Source of the DNA: JAVVHH01 sp965276815 | GTDB taxonomy: Bacteria; Pseudomonadota; Alphaproteobacteria; Acetobacterales; Acetobacteraceae | Assembly: GCA_965276815.1 (NCBI GenBank) | Contig: CBDIBE010000007.1 | Span: 186,001 to 250,000 of the forward strand | Direction: 5' to 3' | DNA: 64,000 bases | Part shown: positions 9,406-17,276 of the stretch, in pieces | Layout: every line of letters starts with the position of its first letter | Position numbering within the stretch: position 1 is the first letter of the stretch | Made by a program: the position numbers and the translations under genes | Notes under the pieces: model-generated | Database searches by the model: none | What the model was told of the DNA's origin: nothing | What the model saw: only the letters and a program-made list of their open reading frames with translations

Positions 9406-10032
9406 CTAGGTCCCTGAAGCCGTCCCCCTCGCCACCAACGCCTTCAGCTGCGCATCCTCGCTGCCCTCCGTCAGCTTGCGCCCCACCTCCGGCGAGATCC
9501 GCGCGCCCGCGTCGATCAGCGCCCCGGCCGCCGCGTAGTGCTTCGTGATCAGCGCCATCGACAGCGGCGTGAACCCCTGCGGCGTGCGGCTGTCCAGTTT
9601 GGAGCCCGCGGCGAGTAGGCGGTTCACCACCAGCGCCCCGCATTGCTGCGAGGCGATCATCAGCGGCCCCAGCCCCTGCATGCCCGGCGCGTTCGGATCC
9701 GCCCCCGCCACCACCAGCGAGTCGACGATCCGCGCCACTGCCGCCTCTTGCACCCGCGGGTTCGAGCAAGCCGTCGCCGCGAGCTCCAGTGGCGATTGCG
9801 GCAAGGTCCCCTTCACGTTCGGATCGACCCCCAGCGCAATCAGCGCATCCACGGAATCCGCATCCCCGTTCATGATCGCCGTGGCGTAGTTGTCCGGCAC
9901 CGGGTCGATGCCGGCCGCCTCCAGCACCTTCGTCGCCTGTTGCTTGGACATGCGCGGCGTCTGCGCCCCGGCAGTCCCGGTCAAAGCCAGCAACACGCCA
10001 ACCACCAACACGCCACGCTGCATCGACAACAC
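9406..10032 (-). CDS. Exported ankyrin-repeat protein
   Basis: A protein of about 208 residues with a hydrophobic N-terminal signal segment (RGVLVVGVLLALTGTAGAQ, cleavage predicted after AQ) followed by ankyrin-like helices: IMNGDADSVDALIALGVDPN, then LVVAGADPNAPGMQGLGPLM, then GFTPLSMALITKHYAAAGAL. Ankyrin arrays bind protein partners; export suggests a periplasmic role. A GTG at 10032 with AGGAG 5 bases upstream is preferred; the ATG at 10023 has that AGGAG 14 bases away. The gene is last in a three-gene unit with another exported ankyrin protein 8 bases upstream and a lipoprotein before that, so the three probably act together at the envelope. The ankyrin assignment rests on motif appearance only. 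Confidence 0.7.
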   Translation of the reverse strand: MLSMQRGVLVVGVLLALTGTAGAQTPRMSKQQATKVLEAAGIDPVPDNYATAIMNGDADSVDALIALGVDPNVKGTLPQSPLELAATACSNPRVQEAAVARIVDSLVVAGADPNAPGMQGLGPLMIASQQCGALVVNRLLAAGSKLDSRTPQGFTPLSMALITKHYAAAGALIDAGARISPEVGRKLTEGSEDAQLKALVARGTASGT

Positions 10033-10040
10033 TCGCACTC

Positions 10041-11045
10041 CTATTGAATCGCCCGCGAAAGCAGCTCGCGCTCCGACTGCTCCTCCGGGGGCTGCATGAA
10101 AATCTGGTCCGCCTCCGCGCGGGTGATCCGCGCACCGGCCTGCACCAGCACCGCGGCTACGTCCCATTTGCCGCTCACCAGCGCCATCTGCAGCGGCGTG
10201 AACCGCTGCTTGTTGACCGGGTCGGGCCGCGCCCCCAGCGCCAGCAGCGCCGCCGCGATCGGCGCCGGGCAAAACTGCGCCGCGGACATCAGCAGCGTGT
10301 TCCCGGACTCGTCGGCCAAATTGGGCGGCAAGCCGTGCCCCACCAGGAATGACAGCGCCTGCGCCACTCCCAATGACGGTACCGGATTCTTGTTGCAGGC
10401 CGTCGCCAGCCCACTCACCACCGCCTGCGTCGCCCGCGCCGCGTCCGCTCCACCCACGCTCACCCCGGCCGTCAGCAGCGACGCCACCGTCCCGGATTGT
10501 CCATCCCCGATCGCGCTCGTCAACGCGTCCAGCGAGACCTCGATGCCGCGGCTCCGCAGGAGCACCTGCGCCCGCCGTTGCGCTTCCGCGTCGTTCGCGG
10601 CGGGCGCGTCCCGATCATTGGCGCGCATGTCGCGCCAGGTCTGCAGGGCTGCGGCCTGGCTGTGCAGATATCCGGCGTGCTCGCCTTGGTCCGCCTGCGC
10701 CGCGGCCACCGCCTGTGCCACCACGTCGTCCGGCGCCTCGATCTTGCGCAAGCACAGCATCGCCTCGCCCCGAACGGACCAATCGACGCCGATGTCGCCG
10801 ATCAGGCCGAGCAGGACCGGCGCGGCGGCCGCCCGCAGCGCGACCTTGTCCTCCGGCTGCGCTGTGGACGACGGCGCGGCAAACCGGCCCACCGCATCGA
10901 TGAGCTGGATCTGCTGGATCGGGTCGTGGCTGGCCCGCAGCGCCTCCAGCAGCCCGGCCGGACCCGTATCCGCCGCCGCCCGCCCCGCCAGGAGCGCGAG
11001 TGCCAGCCCCAGCGCGACCCGGCCGCGCCGCACCCTACTGCCCAA
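10041..11045 (-). CDS. Exported protein with C-terminal ankyrin repeats
   Basis: A 334-residue protein with an N-terminal signal-like helix (VALGLALALLAGRAAAD), an alpha-helical HEAT-like middle section, and ankyrin-type repeats in the last 150 residues (LADESGNTLLMSAAQFCPAP; KQRFTPLQMALVSGKWDVAA). The middle region resembles a scaffold but I cannot name it. The reading frame starts at a TTG (11045) with GAGG 6 bases upstream and overlaps the end of the preceding lipoprotein gene by 11 bases; a GTG at 11033 is an alternative. Tight overlap on both sides indicates translational coupling. Likely periplasmic, binding partner unknown. Confidence 0.7.
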   Translation of the reverse strand: MGSRVRRGRVALGLALALLAGRAAADTGPAGLLEALRASHDPIQQIQLIDAVGRFAAPSSTAQPEDKVALRAAAAPVLLGLIGDIGVDWSVRGEAMLCLRKIEAPDDVVAQAVAAAQADQGEHAGYLHSQAAALQTWRDMRANDRDAPAANDAEAQRRAQVLLRSRGIEVSLDALTSAIGDGQSGTVASLLTAGVSVGGADAARATQAVVSGLATACNKNPVPSLGVAQALSFLVGHGLPPNLADESGNTLLMSAAQFCPAPIAAALLALGARPDPVNKQRFTPLQMALVSGKWDVAAVLVQAGARITRAEADQIFMQPPEEQSERELLSRAIQ

Positions 11046-11943
11046 TATTGACCTCTTCGATCGCTGCGTTGTAGGCGGCCACCAGCATCGGCCGCAGCGC
11101 CGGATTGCCGCTGCGCTTCATCTCGCGGTAGGTCCCCACCAAACCCTGCAGCCGTTCGGCCGCCACGCTGTAATTGCTGTTGCGCAATGCCTGCCCGCCG
11201 TCGCCGGCCGCCTTCGCCTCCGCCAGCGCCGTCGTCTCATCGCCGAGCGCGGTCACGATCGTCTCCGCCAGCACATCCGCCTTGGCGATCACCTGCGGGT
11301 CGCGCACCGAAGCGGCATCGTCGAACAGTTCCGTCAGGCGCTTGGCATTCTGCAGCGCCAGGCCGCCGTTGAAGCCGATCATATCGCCTCTCGCCTTCAG
11401 CGCGAGCAGGTCTTCCATGTCCCGCTTGTCGATCGCACGCTCCAGCGCCGCATCCAGCCGGGGCAGCGCGTTCGTCGCCTCCTTGAAATCGGCGAGCACC
11501 AGCCGGTCTTCGCGCTTGCCGCGGGCGAAATCATCCTCCAACTGGCCGCGGCTGGCATAATAGGCCTCAAGCCCTTTCAGCCGCTCCACAAGCCGGTCCA
11601 GGATCGGGATCATCTCCCCCGCCGCCGCGTCCACCTCCGGCAAGCCGCCGTCCGGGATCGCCTGGCCCTGCCTGAGCTCGTCGTTCCCCAGCCCGATCCA
11701 GCCGTCGCTGACGTTCACCGGCGCGTTGACCGTTTTGCGCGAGATCTGCTGCGCGGCGTACAGCCGATACTCCTGCGACAGGCCGAACGTCCCAATCAGC
11801 GTGTTGAACCCCTTGACGTAGTGGTTGAGCTTCGCAGACGAGATCGGCGGATCGCCGTTGGGCACTTGAGCCAAGACCGCGCCAGAACCGCCTACGCATC
11901 CGAGAAGCAGCAGAACGGACACCGAAATCGCTCTCACGCGCAC
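11035..11943 (-). CDS. DUF3829-like lipoprotein
   Basis: A 302-residue protein beginning at a GTG with a signal sequence ending in the lipobox LLGC, so Cys16 is the expected lipidation site. The remainder is largely helical (KLNHYVKGFNTLIGTFG, LERAIDKRDMEDLLALKARG) and resembles the DUF3829 (YiiG) group, which has no known activity. It heads the operon with two exported ankyrin proteins and would place them near the outer or inner membrane surface. The DUF3829 assignment is by eye; the lipoprotein assignment is stronger. Confidence 0.6.
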   Translation of the reverse strand: MRVRAISVSVLLLLGCVGGSGAVLAQVPNGDPPISSAKLNHYVKGFNTLIGTFGLSQEYRLYAAQQISRKTVNAPVNVSDGWIGLGNDELRQGQAIPDGGLPEVDAAAGEMIPILDRLVERLKGLEAYYASRGQLEDDFARGKREDRLVLADFKEATNALPRLDAALERAIDKRDMEDLLALKARGDMIGFNGGLALQNAKRLTELFDDAASVRDPQVIAKADVLAETIVTALGDETTALAEAKAAGDGGQALRNSNYSVAAERLQGLVGTYREMKRSGNPALRPMLVAAYNAAIEEVNIGQ

Positions 11944-12109
11944 CAGCCACCCTTGAGATTTCTTGCCGTCTGATTGCCGGCAACCCCAGCCCGGTGCAAG
12001 CCCGGTTGTGTGACAAAGCCATGTCGCGCCGGCACGAAAGGCGAACCCGTGCGGCGATCACCCGCTCAGGCGTCGCCAGCCTGCCGTCACCTTGACCTTG
12101 GTCGGGCTC

Positions 12110-12350
12110 GCACGGGCGCGGCTGAAGCTTGCCTCGGGCCTGTTCAACCTGATGCGCACCCTCGGTGGCGCGATCGGCATCGCGGCGTGCACGACGATCC
12201 TGAACGATCGCACCAAGCTGCACCTTCTGCGGCTGGCCGAGAACCTCACCAGCGCACACCCGGCCGTCACGCGGCTCCTGCAGCAGACCAGCCAGCACGA
12301 CGCGTCTCGGACGCAACCTGCTCGAAGGACGGGTTGGCCTGATCGAGGCG
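12110..12350 (+). pseudogene. C-terminal remnant of a second DHA2-family MFS transporter
   Basis: The translation contains ASGLFNLMRTLGGAIGIAA and TILNDRTKLHLLRLAENL, typical of the last third of EmrB-type DHA2 drug pumps. The 12 or 14 membrane segments that should precede it are absent, and the frame decays after about 12330. It is in frame with, and immediately upstream of, a different intact MFS gene, so automatic calls could fuse the two. It probably records deletion of an older pump gene. Confidence 0.6.
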
Positions 12351-12484
12351 GTGCTGAGCCGCTGAACCCAGTAGTTCGAAAGTTCGGCTCGGGCCCATTG
12401 GGGCCGGCGACTTGGATTGCGGGGGCGGCCTGGGATGTGCACGCGTGCCCTGTCATGGTGATGTCCCATGATGAAGGCGCCCGC

Positions 12485-13867
12485 GTGACCTCCCAACCGC
12501 CCCAAGCCACGGCCGAGCAGGAAGGCCTTCCGCAGCCCATCCGCACCTGGGCGGTTGTCACGACTTCGCTCGGCCTGATGATGGCCGTGCTGGATGGGTC
12601 GATCGCGAACCTCGCTTTACCGACGCTGGCGCGCGAATTCGATGTCTCGGCGGCCTCCTCGATCTGGGTGGTCAACGCGTACCAGCTTGCCGTCACCATC
12701 TCGCTGCTGCCGCTTGCCGCGCTGGGCGAGCTCGTTGGCTACCGCCGGGTCTATCGGGTCGGAATGGTGCTGTTCACCACAGCCTCGCTCGCCTGCTCGC
12801 TATCGAACTCGCTGACCACGTTGACCATGGCGCGGGTTGCGCAGGGGTTCGGCGCGGCGGGCATGATGAGCGTGAACAGCGCGCTCGTCCGCTTCATTTA
12901 CCCGCGGCATCTACTCGGGCGCGGGTTCGGCGTAAACGTCATGGTCGGTTCGGCTTCGTCGGCATTAGGCCCGACCATCGCGGCGGCGATCCTGTCGGTC
13001 GCCGGGTGGCAATGGCTGTTTGCGGTCAACGTGCCGCTAGGCATCATCGTGTTGCTCCTTGGCGCAAAAACCTTGCCATACACCGCGCGCGCTTCGCACA
13101 GCTTCGACTGGGGCAGCGCGGCGCTCAACGCCATCACTTTCGGCCTGCTGATCAGCGGCATCGAGGCGCTCGGCCACGGGGGTAGTCCGGTCTACGCACT
13201 GCTTGACATCGCCGGCGGCCTGGTTGCGGGCTGGCTGCTCGCCCGGCGGCAAGTGGCGCGCGCCAACCCGCTGCTGCCGGTCGACCTGTTGCGCCGCCCG
13301 ATCTTCGCGCTTTCTGTGGCGGCATCCACTTTCTCCTTTTGCGCGCAGGCCATGGCGTATGTGACGCTGCCCTTCTACCTCGAGCGCGGGCTGGGGCTGA
13401 GCCGAGGCGAGACGGGATTGCTGATGACGCCCTGGCCGCTCACCGTGGTGCTCGTCGCGCCGGTGGCCGGTCGACTTTCGGACCGTTTCTCGCCGGGCCT
13501 CATGGGCGGGCTTGGCCAGGGGTTTATGGTGTGTGGGCTGGTCGCGCTCGCGCTGCTGCCTGACCACCCGGCGCTCTGGAACATCGGCTGGCGCATGTCG
13601 CTATGCGGACTGGGCTTCGGCCTGTTCAACTCGCCGAACAACCGGACCATGATCGGTTCCGCCCCGCCGTCCCGCGCCGGCGGGGCGAGCGGGATGCAGG
13701 CCACGAGCCGGCTGCTTGGCCAGACCACCGGCACCGCATTGGTGGCACTCGTGTTCGGCCTGCTCGCCACCAACACGATTACCGCATCTCTGGGTATGGC
13801 GGCGACGTTCTCTCTTCTGTCCTGCATCGCGAGTGTGTCGCGCACGGGACGTTCGACCGGGTTCTGA
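12485..13867 (+). CDS. MFS drug-efflux transporter, DHA2 (14-TMS) type
   Basis: A polytopic inner-membrane protein of about 460 residues. Segment 1 contains SLGLMMAVLDGSIANLALPT, the DHA2 motif with Asp in helix 1; LGELVGYRRVYRVGM is the motif A loop and VNVPLGIIVLLLG a later helix. The family exports toxic compounds by proton antiport. The frame extends upstream to 12092, but that part belongs to another pump remnant. ATGs at 12455 and 12461 lack a ribosome-binding site, whereas the GTG at 12485 has GAAGG 7 bases upstream. The C-terminus ends soon after the last helix. No regulator gene is adjacent; a decayed antitoxin-like fragment follows on the opposite strand. Confidence 0.75.
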   Translation: MTSQPPQATAEQEGLPQPIRTWAVVTTSLGLMMAVLDGSIANLALPTLAREFDVSAASSIWVVNAYQLAVTISLLPLAALGELVGYRRVYRVGMVLFTTASLACSLSNSLTTLTMARVAQGFGAAGMMSVNSALVRFIYPRHLLGRGFGVNVMVGSASSALGPTIAAAILSVAGWQWLFAVNVPLGIIVLLLGAKTLPYTARASHSFDWGSAALNAITFGLLISGIEALGHGGSPVYALLDIAGGLVAGWLLARRQVARANPLLPVDLLRRPIFALSVAASTFSFCAQAMAYVTLPFYLERGLGLSRGETGLLMTPWPLTVVLVAPVAGRLSDRFSPGLMGGLGQGFMVCGLVALALLPDHPALWNIGWRMSLCGLGFGLFNSPNNRTMIGSAPPSRAGGASGMQATSRLLGQTTGTALVALVFGLLATNTITASLGMAATFSLLSCIASVSRTGRSTGF

Positions 13868-13869
13868 CA

Positions 13870-14020
13870 TCAGACGCCCTCAGCTCTGTCAGAATAGCCG
13901 CACATCCAGCGGTGCGTGCGCTGGGGGATGACAAACCGCTCGATCTCCGTCTCGGTCAACCCGGCTTGCGCCAGCCCCTTGAGTGCCAGGAGGGGCAGGC
14001 GGTCGCGCACCGCGTGCGCC
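13870..14020 (-). pseudogene. Fragment resembling the C-terminus of an Xre/MbcA/ParS (DUF2384-like) antitoxin
   Basis: On the minus strand one frame reads RLPLLALKGLAQAGLTETEI then ERFVIPQRTHRWMCGY and stops at 13870. The pattern of a conserved helix followed by VIPxRT matches the C-terminal domain of DUF2384 antitoxins. There is no start codon, no upstream helix-turn-helix, and no RES-domain toxin next to it, so it would be a relic. Assignment is by pattern only. Confidence 0.35.
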
Positions 14021-14052
14021 TTCCTCGGCGAGCGCGCGCATGATGCGCAGCA

Positions 14053-14415
14053 TCACTGAGCAGGCTCGGACAGCAAAAGGCCGAGTGGCCAGAGAGGACC
14101 CACCGGAATGAGTTCGAAGGTCATCATTTCGGCCCGACCCAATGGCAGATCCTCCAGCAGCCGATGTGCCTCGGCTGGATCGGTGACGTTCATGAGGAAG
14201 ACCGCACCAGACCCGTCGGTCTTGGCGAACCACTGGTCGATCTTGCCCGCCAACTGCAGGCGCAACGTGTCGCGCGCCTCGAAAGGCATGACGGCAGGTC
14301 TGGTTTCCGGTGTTGCCTTGGCAGTCCAGCTGCCGATCGCCAAGACTTTTGTCGTCAGCGCCTTTGCGGCCGCCATCTCTGTGGCGCCGGTGCTCGATTT
14401 TTTGCCGTCTGCCAT
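14053..14415 (-). CDS. YCII / muconolactone-isomerase-like small protein
   Basis: A 120-residue protein whose second half is a ferredoxin-like alpha/beta fold: GAVFLMNVTDPAEAHRLLED followed by LPLGRAEMMTFELIPVGPLW, the pattern seen in YCII and muconolactone delta-isomerase relatives, usually dimers. The first 40 residues are less conserved. Function in this group is generally unknown. It sits 49 bases downstream of an NmrA-like reductase gene on the same strand and may be co-transcribed with it. Confidence 0.6.
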   Translation of the reverse strand: MADGKKSSTGATEMAAAKALTTKVLAIGSWTAKATPETRPAVMPFEARDTLRLQLAGKIDQWFAKTDGSGAVFLMNVTDPAEAHRLLEDLPLGRAEMMTFELIPVGPLWPLGLLLSEPAQ

Positions 14416-14464
14416 GATACTTGCACCTTCTGATGGACTTGTGGTCGCCAGAACCTGGCTATGG

Positions 14465-15364
14465 TCAGGCCGCTGTTCCGTTCAGGGCGCCGGCGTGAGC
14501 CTGCGCGAATTCTCCGACGGTCATGGACCTGCGGCCGGTCAGCTTCTCGACGTTGTTGTCCGATCCCGACATATGGCCATTCTGGTAGTCGAGCATCGCC
14601 CCGCCGAGGTGCTGGACGATGTAAGCGGGAACGCCCATCTGCTCGAGCGAGGCGCAGTATTCCGCGATTGGAAGGTCTTGGAAGACGATCTTGCGACCGA
14701 GCGCCTCGGCTAGCTCTGCCGCCATCTGTTCATGGTCCATCTCGACCGGACCCGAAATCGGGATCGTCGTTCCAATGTGCTCGCCTGGGCTCTTCAGCAG
14801 GGCCGCGATGGCGCGGCCTTGATCATCCGCCGCAATAGGCGAATGCCGGCCCTTCCCGGCCGGCATGCGCAGGATGCCCTTTTGCAGATACGGCAGCTGC
14901 CAGGGATAGAGCAGCCATTCGAGGAAATAAGTCGGCCGCAGATGAATGACCGGGAGACCCGACCAATTGAAGACCTGTTCGGCAATGAAACTGTCCCGGC
15001 AGGAGTTGCTGGTCGAATCGCGGTTCGCCGACCGCTGCGACAGGTTGATAGCGGTCTTGACACCCGCCTCCTTTGCCGCCTGGACGAAATTCACCGTGGC
15101 AGGGATGAGGCCAGGCTGGACTGGCCAGACAAAATAGGCCGCATCGACGGCGTCCAACGCCGCGCGGACGGTGTTGATCTCGAGCAGGTCGCCGGTCACA
15201 ACCTCCGCACCCAGCCTCTCCAAGGCATCCGACCGGGCATCCTTCTTGTGGACCATCGCGCGAACTTGCAGGCCGAGCGCACGCGATTCCCGGACGGCCG
15301 CGCGTCCCGTATCGCCAGTTGCGCCTGTAATGAGAACCTTTCGCCCATGAATGCGAGATGTCAC
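14465..15364 (-). CDS. NmrA-family NAD(P)-binding protein
   Basis: A 299-residue atypical SDR with the dinucleotide loop KVLITGATGDTGRAAVRES near the N-terminus and later GLPVIHLRPTYFLEWLLYPW, as in NmrA/HSCARG and quinone-oxidoreductase-2-like proteins. Such proteins bind NADP(H) and act as redox sensors or quinone reductases; the classical YxxxK pair is not obvious. The frame opens at a TTG at 15379; the GTG at 15364 has GAGGG 4 bases upstream and is preferred. It is divergent from a broken GlxA-type regulator gene, a common arrangement for a reductase and its regulator. Confidence 0.7.
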   Translation of the reverse strand: MTSRIHGRKVLITGATGDTGRAAVRESRALGLQVRAMVHKKDARSDALERLGAEVVTGDLLEINTVRAALDAVDAAYFVWPVQPGLIPATVNFVQAAKEAGVKTAINLSQRSANRDSTSNSCRDSFIAEQVFNWSGLPVIHLRPTYFLEWLLYPWQLPYLQKGILRMPAGKGRHSPIAADDQGRAIAALLKSPGEHIGTTIPISGPVEMDHEQMAAELAEALGRKIVFQDLPIAEYCASLEQMGVPAYIVQHLGGAMLDYQNGHMSGSDNNVEKLTGRRSMTVGEFAQAHAGALNGTAA

Positions 15365-15461
15365 AGAACCCTCTATCAACGCCGATCTGCAGGCAGCTTA
15401 GCGCTTTTCCGGACCTCCCCGAATGTCGTATATCCCTCGTTTCGGGTCATGAGGATCGGAC

Positions 15462-16197
15462 ATGCTGAGAGTCGGCTTTGTCGTGACCCCAGGCTTCCCG
15501 GTGATGAGCCTGGCCGCGCTGTCCGTGTTCGAATTCGCCAACACCAGTACGGAGCAGACACTCTACGACATTCAAGTGCTGTCCGAAGACGGCCTACCTG
15601 TCCCTTCGGCTTCGGTCACCAGCCTGGAGACGGCCGCTTTCAGCGACGCGCATTTCGACACGGTGATCATCGGCGGCAACACCCGCGTGGTCCCAACTTC
15701 GCCCGGCCTGCTCGCCTTCGTTGCAAACGCAGCAAAGACATCGCGCCGGATTTCCTCCATCTGCACGGGCGTGTTTGCGCTGGCAGATGCAGGCCTGCTC
15801 GGCGGTCGCCGCGCACTGGCTCTTCACCGACGAGTTGCAGGCACGCTTCCCTGCGGTCCGACTGGAGAAGGATCGCATCTTCATCGTCGATGGACCGATT
15901 TGGACAGCGGCCGGCAATAGCGCGGGCGTCGACCTGACGCTTCACATGCTGGAGAAAGATTTCGGTTCCGATCTCGCACGCACCGTCGCTCGCATCCTCG
16001 TGGTCGACTATCAACGCGCAGGAGGACAATCCCAGCATTCGGCGTTGCTGGAGATCAACCCCAAATCCGATCGCATTCAGGGCGCCTTGGCTTATGCTCG
16101 GCAGAATTTGCGCAAGGCGCTCCCAGTCGAGAACCTTGCTCAGGCTGCTGGCCTGGGTCCGCGTCAATTCAGCCGGGCCTTCCGCGCGGCCGGAAGG
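15462..16197 (+). pseudogene. GlxA/AraC-type transcription regulator, frameshifted and truncated
   Basis: The first 115 residues are a DJ-1/PfpI-like sensor domain (MLRVGFVVTPGFPVMSL, FDTVIIGGNTRVVPTSPGLL, ISSICTGVFALADAGLLGG). Near 15815 the frame shifts; the next frame continues as AHWLFTDELQARFPAVRLEK and DLTLHMLEKDFGSDLARTVA. It then enters the AraC helix-turn-helix (LRKALPVENLAQAAGLGPRQ then FSRAFRAAG), which is cut off near 16197 before the second helix-turn-helix. Both defects should abolish activity. It is divergent from the NmrA-like gene it may once have regulated. The end point abuts a relic on the other strand, so it looks like a deletion junction. Confidence 0.75.
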
Positions 16198-16313
16198 TTG
16201 GGGTCCCAGCCGAACATGCCGGCGGGCACGACCTGGTTGGCGACCGAGCCCAGCCCGCCCATGACCCGGTCGACAATGCCAAGCAGAAGGGTTTCAGGCG
16301 CCGCAGCATCGGA

Positions 16314-17267
16314 TCAGCCCTCTCCGGCGGCGAAGATGCGGGTGCGCAAGCCCGGGGCGACGTCCGCGAGTTGCGCGTGCGGTTCGGTCACGCCCATGGA
16401 GAACGGCCAGTCCGAGCCGAACAGGATATGTCCCTCGCCGAACACCTCCGCCGCGAGTGCGAGCGCAGGCGCGGAGTGGGTGATGCAATCGGCGTAGAGG
16501 TCGCGCAACGCCTCGCGTGCCGGCCGCGCGCCGATGTAGGCGCCGGGCCGCCGCACCGTCTGCCCGCGCTCCAGCCGTCCGGCGACCGCGGCGGTGCTGC
16601 CGCCACCATGGGCGAGAATGATGCGCATGGCGCGGTGCCGGTCGAGCACGCCGGACATGGCGAGGTGCGCGGCCGCCAGCGCCGTCTCGCCGGGGCCGCC
16701 GAGCAAATTGTGCAGGAAGAACGGGTCGAGCCGTGGATCCGCGCCGACGGTGGGATGCAGCAAGATGGTGGAAGCTGTCTCGTCCAGCGCGCGCCACAGC
16801 GGGGCGAACCCGGCATCCGACAGCATGAGCCCGTGGCGCGCCGACCCGGCCGCCATGGCGAACCGGCGATGTTCTGGAAATGCCGCCACGAGTTCGCCCA
16901 CCATTGCGGCCGCCAGCGCCGGGTGCTGCACCGGGAGATGGAACATGGGCGCCAGGCGGGCGGCGTGGCGGGACGCGATCTCGGCCAGGGCCGGGTTGAG
17001 GTAGCTCACCCAGGACCGCGTCGCGGCCTCGTCCAAGCCGACCCGGTAGAGCGGCGGCGGGGCGGAAATCCAGGCCTGGTCCACGCCGTTCGCATCCATC
17101 CAGGCGAGCAGCGCCTCCGGCCGGAACACCGCGTCCGCAGCCAGCGCGCCGCCTTCCGCGAAGGCCAGCTTCCGCTCCGCCGGCCGCCAATCCACGCCGT
17201 CGAGCGTCTCAAGCCCAGGGAGGACTGGGGCGATGTGAGCGTGAATGTCGAGCGCGATCCGTTCCAA
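16314..17267 (-). CDS. Amidohydrolase-2 family metal-dependent hydrolase or decarboxylase
   Basis: A 317-residue TIM-barrel protein of the ACMSD-like amidohydrolase group. Metal ligands are visible as DIHAHI near the N-terminus (HxH), His in ILLHPT, His in ILAHGGG and Asp in FGSDWPFSMG. Such enzymes hydrolyse or decarboxylate small aromatic or carboxylic substrates in the cytoplasm. It is the last intact gene of a six-gene operon (dipeptidase-like protein, ABC importer, FAD oxidoreductase) and lies 9 bases after the oxidoreductase. After its stop the same frame continues with a protein-like stretch (VMGGLGSVANQVVPAGMFGW) to about 16190, which may be the stump of a further operon gene lost at that junction. 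Confidence 0.8.
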   Translation of the reverse strand: MERIALDIHAHIAPVLPGLETLDGVDWRPAERKLAFAEGGALAADAVFRPEALLAWMDANGVDQAWISAPPPLYRVGLDEAATRSWVSYLNPALAEIASRHAARLAPMFHLPVQHPALAAAMVGELVAAFPEHRRFAMAAGSARHGLMLSDAGFAPLWRALDETASTILLHPTVGADPRLDPFFLHNLLGGPGETALAAAHLAMSGVLDRHRAMRIILAHGGGSTAAVAGRLERGQTVRRPGAYIGARPAREALRDLYADCITHSAPALALAAEVFGEGHILFGSDWPFSMGVTEPHAQLADVAPGLRTRIFAAGEG

Positions 17268-17276
17268 GCCGGTCCC

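Noticed and set aside
10096..11973. 625-codon plus-strand frame over the ankyrin/lipoprotein operon
   Set aside because: Composition is typical of a shadow frame; the minus-strand genes have signal peptides, a lipobox and repeats.
12092..13867. Single 591-residue MFS protein
   Set aside because: The first 85 codons match the C-terminus, not the N-terminus, of DHA2 pumps, so this is a remnant in frame with a complete pump.
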